Shown here: one piece after another, positions 60,519-64,000 of the stretch | Numbering within the stretch: the first letter of the stretch is position 1 | Layout of the letters: the number at the start of each line of letters is the position of its first letter | NCBI RefSeq assembly: GCF_004022265.1 | Contig: NZ_SAVB01000009.1 | Location: forward strand, 94,505 to 158,504 | Direction: 5' to 3' | DNA from: Paenirhodobacter ferrireducens | GTDB taxonomy: Bacteria; Pseudomonadota; Alphaproteobacteria; Rhodobacterales; Rhodobacteraceae | DNA length: 64,000 nucleotides | Notes under the pieces: model-generated | What the model was told of the DNA's origin: nothing | The model's input: only the letters and a program-made list of their open reading frames with translations | Databases searched by the model: none | Position numbers and translations under genes: made by a program

Positions 60519-61142
60519 ATGGGTGTTCCCAAGGTGAACCTGGTCGAGGCGGCAGAGCTGCCAGACTACGAGCTGGGCGACCTCCGTCTCGAGAACCACT
60601 TCTTCGTGGCGTGGCACTTCTCGCGCTGGCTCAACAGCGCGATGCACCTGTGCGCGACCTATGAGGTGCAGGGGGTGGCCCGCGCGCTCTTCGACATCGC
60701 GCAGATGCAGTCGCCGACCGGGACTTTGCCTGACGATGACGTGCAGCTGTCGCGGCTGCTGCGGCTCGACATCATCCGTTGGCGGGAGCTGCGGGCGATG
60801 GACTTCGGGCCGCTGCGGGGCTGGTTCCGGGTGCGCTGTGGCGATCGGGTGCGGCTGGCGCATCCGGTGGTGATCGAGGTGTTGCAGGACGCGCTCGCAC
60901 GCCGCGAGGAACGGGAACGGGCGGCGGGCGAGCGTGCGGTGGCGATGCGGCTCAAGCGGCTGCGTGAGGGGCTGCGGGCGCTCGGGGTCAACGATCGCAC
61001 CCTCGATGACACCGTGCTGGTCGAGCGGATGGACAAGTGGCTGCTCGATCACGTCAGCGGGCAGCGCCGTGTCAGCGCCTATGAACGGGTGCTGATGGTG
61101 GCGCGGCAGGAAGGGTGGTTCGGCCGGCCTGCGCACTACTGA
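60519..61142 (+). CDS. DUF1376-like phage replication protein
   Basis: 207 residues. The middle block, ARALFDIAQMQSPTGTLPDDDVQLSRLLRLDIIRWRELR, followed by VRLAHPVVIEVLQDALARREERE, resembles the DUF1376/YdaU family of phage replication-linked proteins. The C-terminal part is helical (RLKRLREGLRALGV). ATG 60519 follows AAAGGAGG. It lies just left of an origin-like region, which supports a replication role. Confidence 0.68.
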   Translation: MGVPKVNLVEAAELPDYELGDLRLENHFFVAWHFSRWLNSAMHLCATYEVQGVARALFDIAQMQSPTGTLPDDDVQLSRLLRLDIIRWRELRAMDFGPLRGWFRVRCGDRVRLAHPVVIEVLQDALARREERERAAGERAVAMRLKRLREGLRALGVNDRTLDDTVLVERMDKWLLDHVSGQRRVSAYERVLMVARQEGWFGRPAHY

Positions 61143-61159
61143 AATTCTGTGACGTAACA

Positions 61160-61322
61160 GAACGGAACTGTTCATGAACAGTTCCGGAACGTTCCAGCAC
61201 TGAACGGTAACTGTTACAATCTATAAGAAAAGAAAAGAAAATATAAGAAATGAAACACACGGAACGGACCGCAATCCGACCGACGGCGCCTGTGGATAAC
61301 TCTGAATATGCGATGAGAACGG
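61160..61322. other. Origin-like region of the prophage
   Basis: The gap between 61142 and 61333 is unlike the surrounding DNA. It has a perfect 22-bp palindrome (61164-61185, half-site GGAACTGTTCA), then GGAACGTTCC (61186-61195) and GTAAC-T-GTTAC (61207-61217). A purine/A-rich tract follows (61221-61255), then TGTGGATAA (61291-61299), a perfect DnaA box. GAACGG occurs four times (61160, 61202, 61262, 61317). This combination suggests a replication origin with an unwinding element, or a partition/operator site. Confidence 0.65.
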
Positions 61323-61332
61323 AGCAGGTGGA

Positions 61333-61917
61333 ATGGACAGTGCAGAACAGGCAGCCGGCGAGCGTCGGGTGCGGGAATTGCTGATCGAGCCGCTGGAGCG
61401 GCTGGGGCTGGAGCGGCCGGCCAGGCTGACGCTGGAGAAGTATGCGGGGATGTGCCGCGACCTCTGCGCGCGGCTCGCCTACATGACGGCGCTGAACCTC
61501 GAGGCGCTGGCCGACGAGGTGGCGGCGGAGGCCGCCCGCAAGGACAGCGACCGGATGCCGATTGCGAACCAGATCCTTGAGCGTGCGCGCAAGATCCAGG
61601 CGCCGCCGGAAGATGCCTCGCCCCTGATGCGGGCGGTGTTTGCGGCCGATCTCGGGCGGCGGGCGCTGGCCGAGGGCTGGGCGCCCGAGCTGCTGCGGCA
61701 CCTGCGCGAGACGCGGTTGTGGCCGGGCGGCTTTGCCGTCGAGCAGGTGCGCGAGCGGGGGCGCGACGCTGACCGGCGCATGCGGATGGTGCGTGATGCG
61801 GATGCGGCGGGGCGGTTCGTGTCCGAGGCCGACCGGCAGTTCCTGGAGCGGCGCGGTGCGGCGGTGACGCGCTGCGAGGCCATTGCCGAGCTGGTACAGG
61901 CCGGAGGTGCGGCATGA
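61333..61917 (+). CDS. Phage protein, hypothetical (possible replication partner)
   Basis: 194 residues, strongly helical and charged (RVRELLIEPLERLGLERPARLTLEKYAGMCRDLCARLAYM). It contains SEADRQFLERRGAAVTRCEA near the C-terminus. No family recognised. It starts 34 bp after a DnaA box and is coupled to the next gene (ATGA), so initiation or helicase-loader functions are possible but unproven. Confidence 0.65.
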   Translation: MDSAEQAAGERRVRELLIEPLERLGLERPARLTLEKYAGMCRDLCARLAYMTALNLEALADEVAAEAARKDSDRMPIANQILERARKIQAPPEDASPLMRAVFAADLGRRALAEGWAPELLRHLRETRLWPGGFAVEQVRERGRDADRRMRMVRDADAAGRFVSEADRQFLERRGAAVTRCEAIAELVQAGGAA

Positions 61918-62729
61918 GCGCGATGGCGGAGGCGGCGCGGCCGGTGGGGGTGTCGGTGCAGGACTGGGCGCGGCTGAGCGCGGCGCAGCGTCTGGCGGCG
62001 GCCGAGCTGCTGGCGGTGCGGCCGGCCGAGATCTCGGTGACGCGCTGGCTCACGATGGGCGAGGCGGGGCGGCGGGCGGCACTGCTGCAGGCAGCGACGG
62101 CGCCCGAGGTCTGCGGCCCCGAGATCCCGGTGGCGCCGGCGCGCGGGGCGTGCCGGGTGTTCACCGTGCGGCAGATCCGGCCGGGCACGCGCAACACGAT
62201 CGAGGATGCGGGCTATCAGGGCCCGGGCGAGGCGCAGCCGCGCAGGGCGGTGCGGGCGGCCGATGTCTTCGACCGGATGGAAGCGCGGGCGCAGGCGGCG
62301 AAGAAGCCCGCGCCCTTCACGCCCGGGCAGATCGCCATCGCGCGGCTTTACCGGACGCTGGTCGAGCGGCACGAGGCTGGGGCGATCAAGCTCTCGAGCC
62401 TCGAGGGCCGGACGGGCGGCTCGGGCCGGGGCGTCGACGTGACCGACCTGCGGCTCGAGGACGCGCGCAAGATTGCGCTTCTGCGCCGGCGGATCGGTGA
62501 CGGGGCGGCGATGGTGGTGCGCCGGTTGCGGCCGAGTGCGCGCGGGGCAGGGGCCTCGATCATCCTCGACCGCCGTCTCGTGGATGCGGTCTGCCTCGAA
62601 GACATGGACCTGAGCAGCATTCTGGCGGCGCATGGCTGGAACGTGGACGGAACGCATCGCAAGCGCCTTGTCGCGGCGCTTGTGGCCTCCCTCGACCGGA
62701 TGCGGGGGTATCCGCAGAAAGGGGATTGA
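61914..62729 (+). CDS. Phage protein, hypothetical
   Basis: 271 residues. The N-terminal 60 residues are helix-turn-helix-like (SVQDWARLSAAQRLAAAELLAVRPAEISVTRWLTM). The C-terminal half includes FTPGQIAIARLYRTLVERHE and RRLVAALVASLDRMRGY-type helices around DLSSILAAHGWNVDGTHRK, reminiscent of antitermination/late-regulator proteins. No firm family. Coupled to the gene before it. Confidence 0.62.
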   Translation: MSAMAEAARPVGVSVQDWARLSAAQRLAAAELLAVRPAEISVTRWLTMGEAGRRAALLQAATAPEVCGPEIPVAPARGACRVFTVRQIRPGTRNTIEDAGYQGPGEAQPRRAVRAADVFDRMEARAQAAKKPAPFTPGQIAIARLYRTLVERHEAGAIKLSSLEGRTGGSGRGVDVTDLRLEDARKIALLRRRIGDGAAMVVRRLRPSARGAGASIILDRRLVDAVCLEDMDLSSILAAHGWNVDGTHRKRLVAALVASLDRMRGYPQKGD

Positions 62730-62824
62730 CGCTTATCACCACCGGAGGCATATCTCTTCCTATGATCTACACGAGCGCCCGGCGGGAACGACCCGACCGG
62801 GCGTTCCTGTTTCGCGAGGTGGAG

Positions 62825-63541
62825 ATGGCCGAGATTGCTCTGGACGTCTCGGGCTTCGTCGCTGCGCTGACGGTGATGGCCGAGCGGGACATCCGCATCG
62901 CCGCGACCTGGGCCCTGAACGACACGGCAGACGAAGTCAAAGACCACATCCGGGACCGGATGACGGTCGTGTTCGACCGGCCGACGAAGTTCACCGAGAA
63001 CGCCTTCTACGTGAAGAAGGCGCGGGTCGAGGACCTGACGGCCGCGGTGGTGGAACGTCCGACGCGGGCGTCGCGCGACTATCTGAAGGTCGAGGAAGCC
63101 GGCGGGCCGCGCCGAACGACTGGGTTCGAGGGCCAGATGCAGCGGGCGCTGGCCTATGACGGGCTGATCTCGGCGGTGATCCCGGCAGACGAGGCGCGGC
63201 TCGATGCCTATGGAAACTGGTCGACGGGCGAGCGCAACCAGGTGATGTCGGCGCTGAAGATCCAGCGCGACTATGCCGCGAATGCCACGGCGCGCTCGAC
63301 CCTGAGCGGGCGCAAGCGCAAGCGCTCCACCTACTTCGTGCCGCAGTCGGGGCTCTATCCGGGGATCTACCGCAAGGACGCCTCGGGCAATATCGGCATC
63401 GTCGCGATCCTCACGGACAAGGTGCCGAGATACGAGCCGCGGCTCGACTTCCACGAAGAGGCGATGGCGGTTTTCGAGGCGCGGCTGCAGGGCCATCTGT
63501 CCCGGACGCTGAGCCAGATGTTCTACAAGCGGCTTGGCTAG
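62825..63541 (+). CDS. Phage structural-type protein, hypothetical
   Basis: 238 residues from ATG 62825, which follows GAGGTGGAG; an upstream TTG (62726) and ATG (62762) are in frame but weaker. AATWALNDTADEVKDHIRDRM with FTENAFYVKKA recalls phage minor-tail (GpZ-like) or head-tail proteins, but only loosely. RSTLSGRKRKRSTYFVPQSGLYPGIYRK follows. It lies just before the terminase gene, at the switch to virion genes. Confidence 0.6.
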   Translation: MAEIALDVSGFVAALTVMAERDIRIAATWALNDTADEVKDHIRDRMTVVFDRPTKFTENAFYVKKARVEDLTAAVVERPTRASRDYLKVEEAGGPRRTTGFEGQMQRALAYDGLISAVIPADEARLDAYGNWSTGERNQVMSALKIQRDYAANATARSTLSGRKRKRSTYFVPQSGLYPGIYRKDASGNIGIVAILTDKVPRYEPRLDFHEEAMAVFEARLQGHLSRTLSQMFYKRLG

Positions 63542-63702
63542 GCCGAAGGTTCCTGATCGGTCGGCGCCAACCGCCCGGGTCCTTCCCGGCCCCCCTCGTC
63601 GCACGGGTAATTCGGGCCCTGATAGTTTCGGCCCGCTTAACGACCGGGCAAGCCTTAACCTGCTGGGCCTTAACAAGTCCAACCGGGCTTTACCAGCCAA
63701 CC
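63542..63702. other. Possible packaging site before the terminase gene
   Basis: 161 bp without a gene. It contains three direct copies of CTTAAC (63636, 63654 and 63669) embedded in GGGC-rich repeats. Lambda-like phages keep cos and the small-terminase binding sites directly upstream of this gene. The role is suggested by position and repeats only. Confidence 0.4.
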
Positions 63703-63717
63703 ATGGGAGATTGCGGC

Positions 63718-64000
63718 GTGCAGGTGAATGCCACGACGCTCGCGCAGCGCCTTGGCGTGTCGAAAGCGCGCATTTCGCAATACGTCGCCCAGGGCACGCT
63801 GGCCGGGTGCTTCACCGGCGAGGGGCGAGCGCGGCGGTTCGACCTAGATCTGGTGCAGCAGGCGCTGCATCAGCGCCTCGACCCGGGGCAGATGCTGGGC
63901 AACGGGGCGGGCACGCGCGCGGCACTGCGCGATCTCGATGCCCCGGCACCGCGCACGGCGCCGCGGACCGACAGCCTGCTCGAGCCGCGGGACCCGGATC
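63718..64000 (+). CDS. Terminase small subunit, Nu1-like (3' end outside window)
   Basis: Open frame to the window end (94 codons seen). The N-terminus, QVNATTLAQRLGVSKARISQYVAQGTLAG, is a Nu1/MerR-like winged helix that recognises packaging sites on phage DNA; RARRFDLDLVQQALHQRLD follows. GTG 63718 has GGGAGA at good spacing; an ATG at 63703 in the same frame has no ribosome site. The large terminase subunit is expected just beyond the window. Confidence 0.78.
   Translation, partial: MQVNATTLAQRLGVSKARISQYVAQGTLAGCFTGEGRARRFDLDLVQQALHQRLDPGQMLGNGAGTRAALRDLDAPAPRTAPRTDSLLEPRDPD

Larger units (their letters stand above)
52856..64000. mobile_element. Prophage, left part (continues beyond window)
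   Basis: From the end of tRNA-Thr onward, gene content changes to phage functions. These are an AlpA-like excisionase, an Ead-like protein, an S24 repressor/Cro pair with shared operators, small overlapping genes of unknown function, an origin-like region and a Nu1-type terminase subunit. Base composition is lower in the immunity region. No integrase is present in the window; it may lie at the far end. The exact left boundary is inferred from the tRNA and the change in content, not from a seen attachment-site repeat. Confidence 0.85.

Overview
The window is GC-rich (visibly above 65% outside one prophage segment) and densely packed, with many start and stop codons overlapping (ATGA or TGATG). 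Gene content and order (clpP-clpX, an NDUFA12-like complex I gene, mlaD, aat, accB-accC, a UPF0335/DUF2312 gene, a short-chain-acyl XRE regulator, a symporter-kinase hybrid) point to an alphaproteobacterium of the Rhodobacter/Paracoccus group (Rhodobacterales). This is inferred from protein families, not from a marker gene.

1-6.2 kb is housekeeping: the ClpXP protease, a complex I accessory subunit, a phospholipid-trafficking MlaD protein, leucyl/phenylalanyl-tRNA-protein transferase and the biotin carboxylase / carrier pair of acetyl-CoA carboxylase. 6.2-17.4 kb is a reductive pyrimidine-degradation locus: PreT-PreA dihydropyrimidine dehydrogenase, dihydropyrimidinase, a beta-ureidopropionase-type hydrolase, two RutR-like TetR regulators and an ABC importer with a THI5/NMT1-type binding protein. 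RutR-like operators can be read in two promoter regions. 17.4-25.3 kb holds an MscS channel, an acyl-responsive XRE regulator, a receiver/TM protein/symporter-histidine-kinase operon and a FliM/FliN-like protein.

25.3-46.9 kb is the most striking part: two divergent operons around one LysR regulator, about 21.6 kb in all. They encode a BMP-type nucleobase/nucleoside importer, three cytosine/guanine-deaminase-superfamily amidohydrolases (one a clear guanine deaminase), a molybdenum hydroxylase with a fused FAD-molybdopterin subunit, a MocA-like cofactor cytidylyltransferase, GMC and aldehyde dehydrogenases, a two-subunit TPP decarboxylase, a GST-like and an acylphosphatase-like protein, and what looks like a split Rieske oxygenase. 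Two paralogous catalytic subunits keep the mononuclear-iron ligands but have lost the Rieske cluster, and a separate 215-residue protein supplies a Rieske centre. Two matching 17-bp sites, GTTGC-N7-GCAAC, lie before both operons. The likely job is oxidative degradation of an imported purine, pterin or related amino-heterocycle; the substrate is not decided by the sequence.

46.9-52.9 kb returns to ordinary genes: a DksA/TraR-type protein, a degenerate FadJ-like protein, DUF2312, an orphan iron-type permease and tRNA-Thr(TGT). From about 52.86 kb to the window end lies the left part of a prophage. It has a leftward early operon (DUF2312 copy, AlpA-like excisionase, TerB-like protein and a possible Acb2/Tad1-like anti-defence gene with an apparent frameshift) and an immunity region with an S24 repressor, a Cro-like gene and four GTTC-N9-GAAC operators. 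A HEPN-like gene is translationally coupled to the repressor. A rightward early operon follows, then an origin-like segment with a DnaA box, and finally the start of a Nu1-type small terminase gene cut by the window edge. No integrase, CRISPR array, insertion sequence or rRNA was seen.
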